DNA from: Bacteroidales bacterium | GTDB lineage: Bacteria; Bacteroidota; Bacteroidia; Bacteroidales; F082 | Assembly: GCA_017460915.1 (NCBI GenBank) | Contig: JAFUAA010000049.1 | Location: 268,547-332,546, forward strand | DNA: 64,000 bases | Reading direction: 5' to 3' | Shown: piece after piece, positions 49,570 through 58,673 of the stretch | Position numbering within the stretch: the stretch's first letter is position 1 | Layout of the letters: each line of letters opens with the position of its first letter | Translations under genes and position numbers: made by a program | The notes under the pieces: model-generated | Databases searched by the model: none | What the model saw: only the letters and a program-made list of their open reading frames with translations | What the model was told of the DNA's origin: nothing

Positions 49570-52500
49570 ATGAAAAACCCCGAATACCTTTTTGAAACCA
49601 GTTGGGAAGTGTGCAACATGGTTGGTGGCATCTATACGGTGCTTTCCACGAAGTCGAATGTGGTGCGCCAAAAGCTTGGCGACCATTACATTACGGTCGG
49701 TCCTGATGTGGTGAAGGAAGCGCACGAAACGCTTTATTTTGTTGAAGACAACGAACTGTTCCCTGAGTGGCGCGAGCGGGCTTTGGCGCAAGGCCTGAAG
49801 TTCCGCATCGGTCGCTGGAAGATCGAGAGCAGCCCGATTGCCATTTTGGTGGACTATACACCACTTTATCAGACCAAAAACGAAATCCTTGGCCATCTTT
49901 GGGAGCAATACGAACTCGACAGCATCCGTGGCCAGTGGGACTACATCGAGCCGGTGTTGTTTGGCTATGCTGCCGGTCAGGTGATTGAGAGTTTCTGCAA
50001 CTTCTATTTGCAGCAAACCAGCAATATCGTGGCGCATTTCCACGAGTGGATGACGGGCTCAGGTGTGCTTTACCTGAAGGAGCATTGTCCGCAGGTGGCA
50101 ACGGTGTTCACCACCCACGCCACTTATCTCGGCCGTGCCATCTCGGGCAACGGGATGCCGCTTTACGAGAGCCTGAAGTCCTATCTGCCTTCGGTGATGG
50201 CTTTGCAGTTCAACGTGGTATCGCAGCAGTCGATGGAGCAGAAGGCGGTCAAGAATGCCGATGCTTTCACGACGGTGAGCGACATCACGGCGCAGGAGTG
50301 CGAGCAGTTCCTCTATCGCAAGCCTGATGTGGTGACGATGAATGGCATTGACCACCCGCTGCGCAAGGACGCGAAGGCTTTTGCCGAGCGGCGCAACATT
50401 TCGCGTGAGAAAATCCTAAAAATCGCCGAAACGCTTTGCGGCGAGCCCATTGATCGCAACTGCCTGATGGTCATCAACAGCGGGCGTTACGAGTTCAAGA
50501 ACAAGGGCATCGACTTGTATATCGAAGCCTTGCGTCGCCTCAATGAGGACAAGAACCTGCAGCGCACCGTGGTGGCAGTGATTGCCGTGCCATGCAACAT
50601 CGCGGGTCCGTCGAAGGACTTGCAGCACCGCCTTGACGGAACGAAAGCCATCATGGGTCATACCGATTTTCCGGCCACACACCATATCTTTGAATATGAA
50701 AACGATGCAATTTTGAACACCTTACGTAACGCAGGCTTGCAAAACGACGCCCACGACAAGGTGAAGGTGATGTTTGTGCCGGCTTATCTCAATGGCAACG
50801 ATGGCATCTTTAATATGACTTATTCGGAGTTCCTTGCCGCTTTTGACTTCACGGTGTTCCCATCCTACTACGAGCCTTGGGGTTACACGCCATTGGAGAG
50901 CGTGGCCTTGGGCATCCCGACTTTGACGACAGATGTCTCGGGGTTCGGCAAGTTCGTGCAACAGGAGTTTGGCGAGAACGAGGCAGTCGTCGTGGCGCAT
51001 CGTCAGGACGGCGACGCAGGCAAAGTGATAGACGACATTGTGGTTTCGTTACGCCGTTTCTTGGAAATGACCGAAAAGGGGATGGCCAAGGTGACGGAGT
51101 CGGCTTTGCAGGTGGCGGACAAGTTGCTTTGGAAAGACTTGATTCTCAGCTATGAGAAGGCCTACGATGTGGCTTTAGAAAAGTCGGCGGGCAGACATTA
51201 TATGCTTGAGCCCGTTCCTTATGCCGAATTGTTGCACGAGGTGGTCTATCAGAAAAACGATGCCCCGAGTTGGAAGAAGGTGCTGGTGAAACCCGTCTAT
51301 TCGGTGGAGATGCGCAAGTTGGAGGAACTCTCGCGTAACATTTGGTGGTGTTGGAATGTGGATGCCATCGAGCTCTTTGAGTCCATCGACCCAGAAGCTT
51401 GGAAAGCCACAGAGCAAAATCCCGTTGCGTTGATGGAAGGCCTCTCCGTCGAGCAAATCGCTGATTTGGAGAACAATGAGGATTTCATCGAGCGTTTGAA
51501 CCAGGTTTATGAGCAGTTCAAGACATATATGGCTCAGTCGACCCAACAGAAAGACCTCATCGCCTATTTTAGCATGGAATACGGCCTGATGAAGAGCCTG
51601 AAGATCTATTCGGGCGGTCTCGGCATCCTCGCTGGCGACTACATGAAGCAAGCCTCCGACTCCAATGCCAACATGGTGGGCATTGGCTTGTTGTATCGTT
51701 ATGGCTATTTCGCCCAGGAAATCTCCGTTTCGGGCGAGCAACGCGCCGAATACATCCCGCAGAAGTTCTCGCAACTGCCCCTGCAGCCCGTGTTCAACGA
51801 CAAGGGTGAATGGGTGACGGTGAGCATCGCTTTCCCAGGCCGCTCGGTCTATGCCAAGGCTTGGCGTGTCAACGTGGGTAGGGTAGGGCTTTATCTGCTT
51901 GATACCGACATAGAGGAGAACTCGACCGAGGATCGTGGCATCACGAGCCGACTTTATGGCGGCGACAGCGAGATGCGCATCAAACAGGAGATGTTCCTCG
52001 GCGTGGGCGGCATCCGCCTGCTCGAAGCAATGGGCATGAAACCCACGATTTATCACTGCAACGAAGGTCACGCGGTCTTCAGCGGATTGGAACGCCTGCG
52101 TGTTTACATCAACAAACACAACCTCGATTTCGATGTCGCGCTGGAGTTGGTCAGGGCTTCGACCTTGTTCACGACGCATACGCCTGTGCCTGCAGGTCAC
52201 GATGCCTTTGAGGAGCATTTGCTCAGAACCTATATGCCGCACTACGCCAACCGTATGAATATCAGTTGGGAACGCTTCATGGGCTTGGGTCGTTTCAACC
52301 CCAACAACCCGAATGAGAAGTTCTCGATGAGCGTGCTGGCCACCAACCTCAGTCAAGAGGTGAACGGTGTGAGCAAGATCCACGGCCGCGTGTCGCGCGA
52401 GATGTTCCAGTCGCTGTGGCCTGGCTATTTCGCTGAGGAGAATCACATCGGCAGCGTCACCAATGGCGTGCATCTGCCCACTTGGGGCAATCGCTTGTGG

Positions 52501-53796
52501 CAACGGCTTTATGTGAAGACTTTTGGCGCGGATTACATTGACAATCAGTCGGATGTGGAGATGTGGAGCAAAATCAACGAGGTGCCTGATGCCGAAATTT
52601 GGAACATCCGTAAGCAGTTGAAGCATGAATTGATTGCCTATCTTGGCAACAAGCTGAAGGAAGACATGCGTCAGCGGCAGGAAAGCCCGAAACTGATCAT
52701 GCAGACCGTCAACAACTTGAACGAGAACGCTTTAATCGTTGGTTTCGCACGTCGTTTTGCCACCTACAAACGCGCCCATTTGCTTTTTGGCAACTTGGAA
52801 CGCCTTTCGCAGTTGGTCAACGACCCGAAACGTCCCGTCATCTTTCTCTTTGCGGGCAAGGCGCATCCCAACGACAAGGCGGGTCAGGATCTCATCAAGA
52901 TGATTATCGACATTTCGCGTCGGCCTGAGTTTGTAGGTAAGATTCTGTTTATCAGTAACTACGATATGGAATTGGGCGGCCGTTTGACCAGTGGCGTTGA
53001 TGTGTGGCTCAACACACCGACGCGTCCTTTGGAAGCCTCGGGCACGAGCGGCGAAAAGGCCGTGATGAATGGCGTCTTGAACTTCTCCGTCCTCGATGGC
53101 TGGTGGGCTGAGGGCTATCGTCCCGATGCTGGCTGGGCCATCCAAGAGAAACGCACCTACCAAGACCAACGCTATCAGGACGAGATGGATGCCGAAACGA
53201 TTTACAACACGCTTGAGAATGAGATTGTTCCGCTCTACTACGCCCGCAATGTGCAGGAAGTGCCGACGGGCTGGGTGGCAGCGATGAAGAAATGCTTCAA
53301 CGAGATTTCGCCGCGCTTCACGATGAAACGCATGATGGACGACTATTTCGAGTTGTATTACAACAAGTTGATAGAGCGCACCAACTGGATGCGTGCCAAC
53401 CGCTACCAGAAGGCTTTCGAAATCAATGCGTGGAAAAACCGCGTGCGCGCCAATTGGGACAAGGTGGAGGTGAAATCCATCATTCTGCCCGACACCAACG
53501 TGCGTCCGCTCACCTTCGGTGAGCAACTTGTGGCGGAAATCACCTTGCTCACGCCTGACTTGAATCCTGGCGACATCGCCATCGAGTTGCTTTTCGGCAA
53601 CAAGAACAATGATGTGGTGAACGAAATCACCGCCGTCGAGAAGATGAAACTCGTGGATAGCGGTGACGGCTGGGTGAAGTATTACATCAAGGTGCCAATT
53701 ACGCGCGCTGGCGTCTACAATTTCACCTTCCGTGTCTATCCCACCAACCCGATGCTGCCGCACAGGCAAGACTTCCCGTTGGTGAAGTGGATTTGA
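49570..53796 (+). CDS. fusion of GT3 glycogen synthase and GT35 alpha-glucan phosphorylase
   Basis: 1408 aa. Residues 1-540 are a GT3-type (eukaryote-like) glycogen synthase: ETSWEVCNMVGGIYTVLSTK, HFHEWMTGSGVLYLKEH, FTTHATYLGRAISG and FPSYYEPWGYTPLES. Residues 580-1250 are a short-type alpha-glucan phosphorylase: WWCWNVDAIELFESIDPEAW (DUF3417), YFSMEYGLMKSLKIYSGGLG, YHCNEGHAVF and the PLP lysine region EASGTSGEKAVMNGVL near 1160. The final 110 residues form a beta-rich tail. One chain thus makes and degrades alpha-1,4-glucan. This architecture is known in Bacteroidetes. Begins 98 bases after the ATPase gene without a clear promoter. Confidence 0.92.
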   Translation: MKNPEYLFETSWEVCNMVGGIYTVLSTKSNVVRQKLGDHYITVGPDVVKEAHETLYFVEDNELFPEWRERALAQGLKFRIGRWKIESSPIAILVDYTPLYQTKNEILGHLWEQYELDSIRGQWDYIEPVLFGYAAGQVIESFCNFYLQQTSNIVAHFHEWMTGSGVLYLKEHCPQVATVFTTHATYLGRAISGNGMPLYESLKSYLPSVMALQFNVVSQQSMEQKAVKNADAFTTVSDITAQECEQFLYRKPDVVTMNGIDHPLRKDAKAFAERRNISREKILKIAETLCGEPIDRNCLMVINSGRYEFKNKGIDLYIEALRRLNEDKNLQRTVVAVIAVPCNIAGPSKDLQHRLDGTKAIMGHTDFPATHHIFEYENDAILNTLRNAGLQNDAHDKVKVMFVPAYLNGNDGIFNMTYSEFLAAFDFTVFPSYYEPWGYTPLESVALGIPTLTTDVSGFGKFVQQEFGENEAVVVAHRQDGDAGKVIDDIVVSLRRFLEMTEKGMAKVTESALQVADKLLWKDLILSYEKAYDVALEKSAGRHYMLEPVPYAELLHEVVYQKNDAPSWKKVLVKPVYSVEMRKLEELSRNIWWCWNVDAIELFESIDPEAWKATEQNPVALMEGLSVEQIADLENNEDFIERLNQVYEQFKTYMAQSTQQKDLIAYFSMEYGLMKSLKIYSGGLGILAGDYMKQASDSNANMVGIGLLYRYGYFAQEISVSGEQRAEYIPQKFSQLPLQPVFNDKGEWVTVSIAFPGRSVYAKAWRVNVGRVGLYLLDTDIEENSTEDRGITSRLYGGDSEMRIKQEMFLGVGGIRLLEAMGMKPTIYHCNEGHAVFSGLERLRVYINKHNLDFDVALELVRASTLFTTHTPVPAGHDAFEEHLLRTYMPHYANRMNISWERFMGLGRFNPNNPNEKFSMSVLATNLSQEVNGVSKIHGRVSREMFQSLWPGYFAEENHIGSVTNGVHLPTWGNRLWQRLYVKTFGADYIDNQSDVEMWSKINEVPDAEIWNIRKQLKHELIAYLGNKLKEDMRQRQESPKLIMQTVNNLNENALIVGFARRFATYKRAHLLFGNLERLSQLVNDPKRPVIFLFAGKAHPNDKAGQDLIKMIIDISRRPEFVGKILFISNYDMELGGRLTSGVDVWLNTPTRPLEASGTSGEKAVMNGVLNFSVLDGWWAEGYRPDAGWAIQEKRTYQDQRYQDEMDAETIYNTLENEIVPLYYARNVQEVPTGWVAAMKKCFNEISPRFTMKRMMDDYFELYYNKLIERTNWMRANRYQKAFEINAWKNRVRANWDKVEVKSIILPDTNVRPLTFGEQLVAEITLLTPDLNPGDIAIELLFGNKNNDVVNEITAVEKMKLVDSGDGWVKYYIKVPITRAGVYNFTFRVYPTNPMLPHRQDFPLVKWI

Positions 53797-53823
53797 TGTC
53801 AGGAGTGGAGATGTGAATGGATA

Positions 53824-53859
53824 AAAAGGGAGGCTGCCTTGCGAGGTTGCCTTCCTTTT
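53824..53859 (+). terminator. rho-independent terminator of the glycogen cluster
   Basis: 11-bp stem (AAAAGGGAGGC with its partner at 53849-53859, one G-U pair), 14-base loop, followed by a T-rich run. Confidence 0.82.
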
Positions 53860-53908
53860 GTTTTTTGTAAAAATAATGCGATAAAATCGTTAGATTGAAA
53901 ATAATTAC

Positions 53909-53916
53909 TATATTTG
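53909..53916 (+). promoter_or_regulatory. -7 box (TATATTTG) for nfeD-SPFH operon
   Basis: TATATTTG followed by GCGC, 21 bases before the ATG of the NfeD gene. No clear -33 TTG at the right distance. Confidence 0.6.
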
Positions 53917-53937
53917 CGCATTCAAAAGTCAGGTATT

Positions 53938-54369
53938 ATGGAAATTTATCAGATTTGGCTTGTTGTTGCAATCGTGCTTGTGATTCTTGAAATTGTCACG
54001 ACAGGTTTCGGAGTCATATGCTTTGCCATCGGGGCGGCATTTGCCGCTATTGTTGCTGGTTTTGGGGCGACCCTTACTTGGCAAATCGTCATATTTGCAA
54101 TCGTCTCCATTCTCACTTTTGTCTTTCTGAGGCCTGTCGTGATGCGTTTTCTCGACAGGAAGGCGAAAGATATGAAGACCAACGCCGATGCCCTCATCGG
54201 GCGCAAGGGTATCGTGTCGGAACGCATCGATGTCGTGCAGCACACGGGACGCGTCGCAGTTGACGGAGATGATTGGAAGGCTGTGTCTGACGACGGTTCG
54301 GTAATCGAGAAAGGAACACAAGTCGAGATTGTGAAAATAGATAGTATCATAGTAACCGTTAAACAATAA
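53938..54369 (+). CDS. NfeD-like membrane protein
   Basis: 143 aa. Three N-terminal membrane helices (IYQIWLVVAIVLVILEIV, FAIGAAFAAIVAGF, IVIFAIVSILTFVFL) and a C-terminal OB-fold domain (ALIGRKGIVSERIDVVQHTG, VIEKGTQVEIVKIDSIIVTV), the standard short NfeD layout. NfeD proteins pair with SPFH proteins in membrane quality control, and the SPFH gene follows after 5 bases. Start ATG 53938 preferred over 53914 because the promoter lies between them. Confidence 0.9.
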   Translation: MEIYQIWLVVAIVLVILEIVTTGFGVICFAIGAAFAAIVAGFGATLTWQIVIFAIVSILTFVFLRPVVMRFLDRKAKDMKTNADALIGRKGIVSERIDVVQHTGRVAVDGDDWKAVSDDGSVIEKGTQVEIVKIDSIIVTVKQ

Positions 54370-54374
54370 CCATC

Positions 54375-55331
54375 ATGAACACATTCAACATCGTTCTCAT
54401 CGCCATTGTGGCTCTTGTTGTGATTTACATTCTCAAGGGAATCAAGATCGTTTCCCAGTCGGAAACCATGATTGTCGAGCGTCTTGGCAAGTACAACCGT
54501 ACTTTGAATGCGGGCATTAACGTCATTTTGCCCATCGTTGAGAAGGCCAAGGAAACCATCTCCCGCCGCCAGAATGGCCAGCTTAGAGGCACTGACCGCA
54601 TTGATATGCGTGAACAAGTGTATGACTTTGACAAGCAAAGTGTTATCACGAAGGACAATGTGATGACCGAAATCAATGCCTTGCTCTATTTCCAAATCGT
54701 CGACCCGATGAAGGCCGTCTACGAAATCCAGAACCTGCCCGTTGCCATCGAGAAACTCACGCAAACCACGCTCCGTAACGTGGTTGGTGAGATGGAACTT
54801 GATGAAACCCTCACCTCGCGCGACACCATCAACTCGAAGCTGCGCAATGTGCTTGACGATGCCACCAACAAATGGGGCGTGAAGGTGAATCGTGTTGAAT
54901 TGCAGGATATTACACCTCCTGAAAGCATACGGCGCACGATGGAGCTCCAGATGCAGGCCGAACGAAACCGCCGTGCCGAAATCCTGAAGGCTGAAGGTGA
55001 GAAGCAGGCCCAGATCTTGAATTCGGAAGGTGAGAAACAGGCCGAAATCAATGCTGCCGAGGCCGAGAAGCAGGCCAACATCCTGAGGGCTGAAGGTGAG
55101 GCTCGCGCCAAGGTGCTGCAAGCCGAAGCCGAAGCTGCTGCCATCAATAATATCGCTGCAGCCGTGGCCGACCGTGGCGCCGATCCGGTCAACTATCTGT
55201 TGGCAGTGAAGTATATAGAGACACTCAAGGAAGTGGCTGGCGGACAACAGAACAAGACCGTTTATCTGCCCTACGAGGCCAGCAATTTGCTCGGCTCGTT
55301 GGGAGGCATCAAGGATTTGCTTGGAAGATAA
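54375..55331 (+). CDS. SPFH/Band 7 (stomatin, QmcA-like) membrane protein
   Basis: 318 aa. One N-terminal membrane helix (IVLIAIVALVVIYILKGI), the SPFH domain (VSQSETMIVERLGKYNRTL, IDMREQVYDFDKQSVITKDN, DETLTSRDTINSKLRNVL) and a long coiled coil of Glu/Ala repeats (AERNRRAEILKAEGEKQAQI and following). Forms membrane-associated cages with NfeD that regulate FtsH-type proteolysis or membrane microdomains. Confidence 0.93.
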   Translation: MNTFNIVLIAIVALVVIYILKGIKIVSQSETMIVERLGKYNRTLNAGINVILPIVEKAKETISRRQNGQLRGTDRIDMREQVYDFDKQSVITKDNVMTEINALLYFQIVDPMKAVYEIQNLPVAIEKLTQTTLRNVVGEMELDETLTSRDTINSKLRNVLDDATNKWGVKVNRVELQDITPPESIRRTMELQMQAERNRRAEILKAEGEKQAQILNSEGEKQAEINAAEAEKQANILRAEGEARAKVLQAEAEAAAINNIAAAVADRGADPVNYLLAVKYIETLKEVAGGQQNKTVYLPYEASNLLGSLGGIKDLLGR

Positions 55332-55343
55332 GGAAACCCAACC

Positions 55344-55595
55344 ATGAAGGACTTTTCGTTTAAGAAAGACATTCACATCGGCCATCTGATTCAGCAGGAA
55401 CTGGACCGGCAGGGGAGAAGTGCTGCATGGCTCGCCAAGTCCATCTTTTGCGAGAGGTCTAACATCTATAAGCTGTTCCAGCGGGAGAGCATCGGCATCG
55501 ACCAGTTGATGCGCATCTCCGAAGTGATGGAGCACGACTTCCTGAAAGACTGTTACGACGACCAGAATCATGACGAGAGAGGCAGCTTTCGATAG
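55344..55595 (+). CDS. small HTH protein, paralogue of 57758
   Basis: 83 aa. HIGHLIQQELDRQGRSAAWL and SIFCERSNIYKLFQRE form a helix-turn-helix resembling the XRE/Cro fold, followed by IGIDQLMRISEVMEHDFLKD. It is over half identical to the small protein at 57758; the two flank the TPR regulator at 55738. It follows the SPFH gene by 12 bases and may share that transcript. Probably a DNA-binding regulator; targets unknown. Confidence 0.75.
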   Translation: MKDFSFKKDIHIGHLIQQELDRQGRSAAWLAKSIFCERSNIYKLFQRESIGIDQLMRISEVMEHDFLKDCYDDQNHDERGSFR

Positions 55596-55605
55596 GCTGC
55601 CTCTT
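55577..55605 (+). terminator. terminator hairpin overlapping the HTH gene end
   Basis: 10-bp stem GAGAGGCAGC / GCTGCCTCTT with a 9-base loop, followed by CTTATTTT. The stem begins inside the last codons of the HTH gene. Confidence 0.7.
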
Positions 55606-55677
55606 CTTATTTTGGATTTGTAGTCCAAAATAAGTGTTTTTTCAGGACGATTCAGCTGCCGAATCAGAGGCTTTGCC

Positions 55678-55685
55678 TATCTTTG
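55678..55685 (+). promoter_or_regulatory. -7 box (TATCTTTG) for the TPR regulator
   Basis: TATCTTTG followed by CATTC, 52 bases before the GTG start used here. The -33 region is not clear. Confidence 0.6.
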
Positions 55686-55737
55686 CATTCAAGACCGTCT
55701 AAAGAGCTTAGAGGCATTATGTTCTATTGTATTTCAG

Positions 55738-57543
55738 GTGAATCGTGGCTTTTACATATCGATTTTTGTAGTGTTGCTCATGACCTCTTGCAGTAGGTAT
55801 GTCGCTCAAGACACACTGGAGAGTATGGATTCGACATTTGCGAAAGTGTATGCCTTGAGAAAGGCACATCCCGACAGTGCGCTTGTGCTTTTCAATGAAA
55901 TTGCCGACAGCATGGATGAACTTGCCCTTGACCAGCAATCCAGATTTCAATATTATGAATATCAATTGCTTAAGGCGGAGTTGAACCGAAGGAACTTTCA
56001 CCCGATGGGCAACGATAGTTTGGTGTTTCAGGCATGTGCCTTTTATGATTCAGCGTTTAGCCAAATCCCTTCTTTGATGCGAAATGAGGCCCTTGTGTTC
56101 CAGTATGCCCATGCTTGCTATCTTAAGGCTGTCATCGAGGAAATGAGTGAGGATCTGCACGCCCAGTCCTTCTCGGATTATCTGAGGGCCTTGTGGCTCA
56201 TGGACGGATTGAACAAGACGCGTCGCATTTTCGCGAGCCGTTCGGATAATAAAGAATATCAATACTATACAGGATTGATCTACGATCGCCTGGCCTGGTT
56301 CCTTTACAATCATGACAGTTGGAGTATGGCCATCGAGTGCCTCAACCAATCAAACGCCTTTTTATCGATGAGCGATAATCAAGCCGGTATCGCGCTTAAT
56401 CTGCACCTTATGGGCGATGTCATGTTGGCCCAGGAAAACCGCGACTCCGCTGCTTATTATTACGAGCGTTCAGACAGCATATATGCGCTGCTCCAAACGG
56501 AGACCCCGTATCGTAGGTTCACTGGCATGTTGCATCATGCTCTTGAAATGTCGAATGTTGGAGATAAGGAAGAGGCAAAGGAACTGTTGCTCAACTCGAT
56601 AAATGATACGGAGCGACCCTGGATGGCGCGTAAGGCGCATTTCGGTTTGGCCTACATCTACTATGACTTGCAGGAATATGACTCGGCTTTGTATCATTAT
56701 GAGCTCTGCCATCCTCTTTTACCACGTCAAACCATCAAGTCTTATAGTCGTATTGTACAGATCGCCAATCAATTAGGTGATTATGAAAAAGCAGCTTATT
56801 ATGGAGGACTGTTGGCCGAGTACTATACCAATCAGGTTCGGCAAGGAGAGCTTAGAACACAGATAATCGCCATGTATGACGAATTCAAGGAGAAGACGAA
56901 AGACGAGCGTGATCGGGATGTTTTTCTGTTTGTCGTTGCAATTATTGTGCTTCTCGCTGCGATTATCGTGTTGGATTCCATTTTCATACAGCATCATAAG
57001 CGTCGCCGTCGCCGCGATCGTGAAGCGCATGAGAAAATCAAGGCAACATTGGAGGATGAGATAGAATCCATCAAGCAGGCTTCGAGGAACAGGGATGCAA
57101 AAATCAAGGATTTGGAAACCCAACTCAACAAGGTCGTCAGCCATCCCGACTTCCAGAAGCTGCCTTTCGACCAAAAAATGGAGACGTTAGGTGAGATGCC
57201 CATCTGCAAGCGCGTCCGGACGGTGATGGATGCCAATGTGAAAGCCTTTTCTTCCTATCCTGAATTGGTGCTTTCGGAGAATCAGTTCACCATGCTGGTC
57301 AATGCAGTAGATACCGTCTTCCCCAAATTCTCCGTTCGCATTATCGAGATGTATCCTCGTTTGAAACGTTCGGATGTCATGTATTGCTGTCTGTATATTT
57401 TAGGCATTACCGAGGTTCAGGCCGCCGCCTTGACGGGAAAGACCTATCAAGCAGTGTGGAGCCGTTCACTGAAACTGCATGAAATATTTGGAAGCAAGTC
57501 GAATTTGCAGTTGGTGCTTCATGGTTTTTTAAAAGATTGGTAA
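55738..57543 (+). CDS. TPR-repeat transmembrane regulator with C-terminal HTH-like domain
   Basis: 601 aa. N-terminal lipoprotein-like or membrane signal (VVLLMTSCSR, Cys18), a periplasmic TPR region of about 350 residues (for example AKVYALRKAHPDSALVLFNE, GDYEKAAYYGGLLAEYY), one membrane helix near 396-418 (VFLFVVAIIVLLAAIIVLDS), a charged coiled coil and a cytoplasmic C-terminal domain with YPRLKRSDVMYCCLYILGI and TGKTYQAVWSRSLKLHEIFG that resembles a LuxR-like helix-turn-helix. Such periplasmic-TPR sensors are common in Bacteroidales. GTG 55738 is the only reasonable start in frame; an ATG at 55719 is out of frame. Confidence 0.75.
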   Translation: MNRGFYISIFVVLLMTSCSRYVAQDTLESMDSTFAKVYALRKAHPDSALVLFNEIADSMDELALDQQSRFQYYEYQLLKAELNRRNFHPMGNDSLVFQACAFYDSAFSQIPSLMRNEALVFQYAHACYLKAVIEEMSEDLHAQSFSDYLRALWLMDGLNKTRRIFASRSDNKEYQYYTGLIYDRLAWFLYNHDSWSMAIECLNQSNAFLSMSDNQAGIALNLHLMGDVMLAQENRDSAAYYYERSDSIYALLQTETPYRRFTGMLHHALEMSNVGDKEEAKELLLNSINDTERPWMARKAHFGLAYIYYDLQEYDSALYHYELCHPLLPRQTIKSYSRIVQIANQLGDYEKAAYYGGLLAEYYTNQVRQGELRTQIIAMYDEFKEKTKDERDRDVFLFVVAIIVLLAAIIVLDSIFIQHHKRRRRRDREAHEKIKATLEDEIESIKQASRNRDAKIKDLETQLNKVVSHPDFQKLPFDQKMETLGEMPICKRVRTVMDANVKAFSSYPELVLSENQFTMLVNAVDTVFPKFSVRIIEMYPRLKRSDVMYCCLYILGITEVQAAALTGKTYQAVWSRSLKLHEIFGSKSNLQLVLHGFLKDW

Positions 57544-57724
57544 TCATCTTTTTATGATTATAGTTGGAGTCAATCAACTATTCCAATCAATATTCCTTGC
57601 AGGATATTGATTTTTTTTGATTATAATGGTAACTAGTTGATGTTAAGTTGCTTGCCATTTATTTATCTTGATAACTTTTGATTGTCTTTTTGTGCCCATT
57701 TTTTCGTGTTTTTGGGTGGCACAG

Positions 57725-57732
57725 TACTTTTG
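57725..57732 (+). promoter_or_regulatory. -7 box (TACTTTTG) for the second small HTH gene
   Basis: TACTTTTG followed by CCGCC, 25 bases before the ATG. The 57544-57757 gap is AT-rich and holds nothing else I can name. Confidence 0.6.
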
Positions 57733-57757
57733 CCGCCTAATTCAAAACCACATCACT

Positions 57758-57982
57758 ATGGCTAATAAGTTTTCTATGAAAGAGGTTCACATTGGCAAAA
57801 TGATCCAAGACGAACTCAATCGTCAAGGGCGCACTGTCAATTGGTTCGCACGAGAGATTTACTGCGAGAAGTCTAACATTTACAAGATGTTTAAACGTAA
57901 GAGCATCGACATGTATCAGTTGATGAAGATTTCGGAGGTGCTCGACCATAACTTCCTACGAGATTGTTATGAGGAGCCGTGA
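57758..57982 (+). CDS. small HTH protein, paralogue of 55344
   Basis: 74 aa. VHIGKMIQDELNRQGRTVNW and IYCEKSNIYKMFKRKS match the protein at 55344 nearly position by position, as does SIDMYQLMKISEVLDHNFLR. Has its own promoter and terminator, unlike its paralogue. XRE-like regulator by fold; regulated genes unknown. Confidence 0.75.
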   Translation: MANKFSMKEVHIGKMIQDELNRQGRTVNWFAREIYCEKSNIYKMFKRKSIDMYQLMKISEVLDHNFLRDCYEEP

Positions 57983-58015
57983 CGGTTTTCCTCTGATTTG
58001 GTTAATAATGTTTCC

Positions 58016-58050
58016 GGCTGCAAATTTCCGAATTTGCAGCCATTTTTTTT
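58016..58050 (+). terminator. rho-independent terminator
   Basis: Perfect 11-bp stem GGCTGCAAATT / AATTTGCAGCC with a TCCG loop and a run of eight T. Ends the small HTH gene transcript. Confidence 0.9.
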
Positions 58051-58072
58051 CGGCACATTGCTGTGTTTTGTG

Positions 58073-58080
58073 TATTTTTG
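58073..58080 (+). promoter_or_regulatory. -7 box (TATTTTTG) for the Nudix gene
   Basis: TATTTTTG followed by CGCATTC, 23 bases upstream of the ATG at 58104. Confidence 0.62.
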
Positions 58081-58103
58081 CGCATTCAACGAAAAGCGAT
58101 GTT

Positions 58104-58601
58104 ATGGAAATTCTTGACTTGTATGACAAAGACCTGAAGCCCACCGGACTGACCATTGAACGAGGCAAACCTATCCCTGATGGCATGGTGATTCCTATCG
58201 TGGCGGTGTATGTCTACAACGACAAGGGACAATATCTGATTCAGAAGGTTTCGGCCGCGAAAGGGAATTATTATTCGACGACGGCTGGACATGTGCAGAG
58301 TGGGGAACGTGATTTTGCCTTGGCCATGTTGCGTGAATTGAGGGAGGAAATCGGCCTTTCGGCGACGAAGTCGGAGCTTGATTTGATCAAAATCAAGCGC
58401 TACGAACATAAGTTTACGTTTCTTTATATGCTCAGAAGCAATGTCCCGGCCGAGATTCTACATTTGCAAAAGGAAGAAGTCGATTCAGTTCGGTGGATGT
58501 CGCGTGCCGAGATTGAGTCGCTTTGCAAAATGGGCCTTTTCAACCGTTATCATTATCAATTCCTCATCGATTGTGAGGAAAGAGTGCAAAACAAAGGCTA
58601 A
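58104..58601 (+). CDS. Nudix hydrolase
   Basis: 165 aa. The Nudix box GX5EX7REUXEEXGU is intact as GHVQSGERDFALAMLRELRE followed by EIGL, near residues 61-84. MEILDLYDKDLKPTGLTIERG at the N-terminus resembles the isopentenyl-diphosphate isomerase-like/YfcD group of Nudix proteins. Hydrolyses a nucleoside-diphosphate-linked substrate; which one is unknown. The start is placed after the promoter box; upstream codons overlap the terminator. Confidence 0.9.
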   Translation: MEILDLYDKDLKPTGLTIERGKPIPDGMVIPIVAVYVYNDKGQYLIQKVSAAKGNYYSTTAGHVQSGERDFALAMLRELREEIGLSATKSELDLIKIKRYEHKFTFLYMLRSNVPAEILHLQKEEVDSVRWMSRAEIESLCKMGLFNRYHYQFLIDCEERVQNKG

Positions 58602-58627
58602 ACTTGGTTTTGTTTGGCAAAAAAGCC

Positions 58628-58635
58628 TATATTTG
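58628..58635 (+). promoter_or_regulatory. -7 box (TATATTTG) for the acyl-CoA synthetase gene
   Basis: TATATTTG followed by CAGC, with a TTG at 58604-58606 (21-base spacer). The ATG follows 38 bases later. Confidence 0.65.
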
Positions 58636-58673
58636 CAGCAAGTTTCATTTGTCGCAATAAACACCTTATTAAT

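Noticed and set aside
51175..52626. Long 483-codon antisense frame inside the phosphorylase gene
   Set aside because: It mirrors the coding strand of a clear GT35 domain in GC-rich sequence; no promoter, start site or protein motifs.
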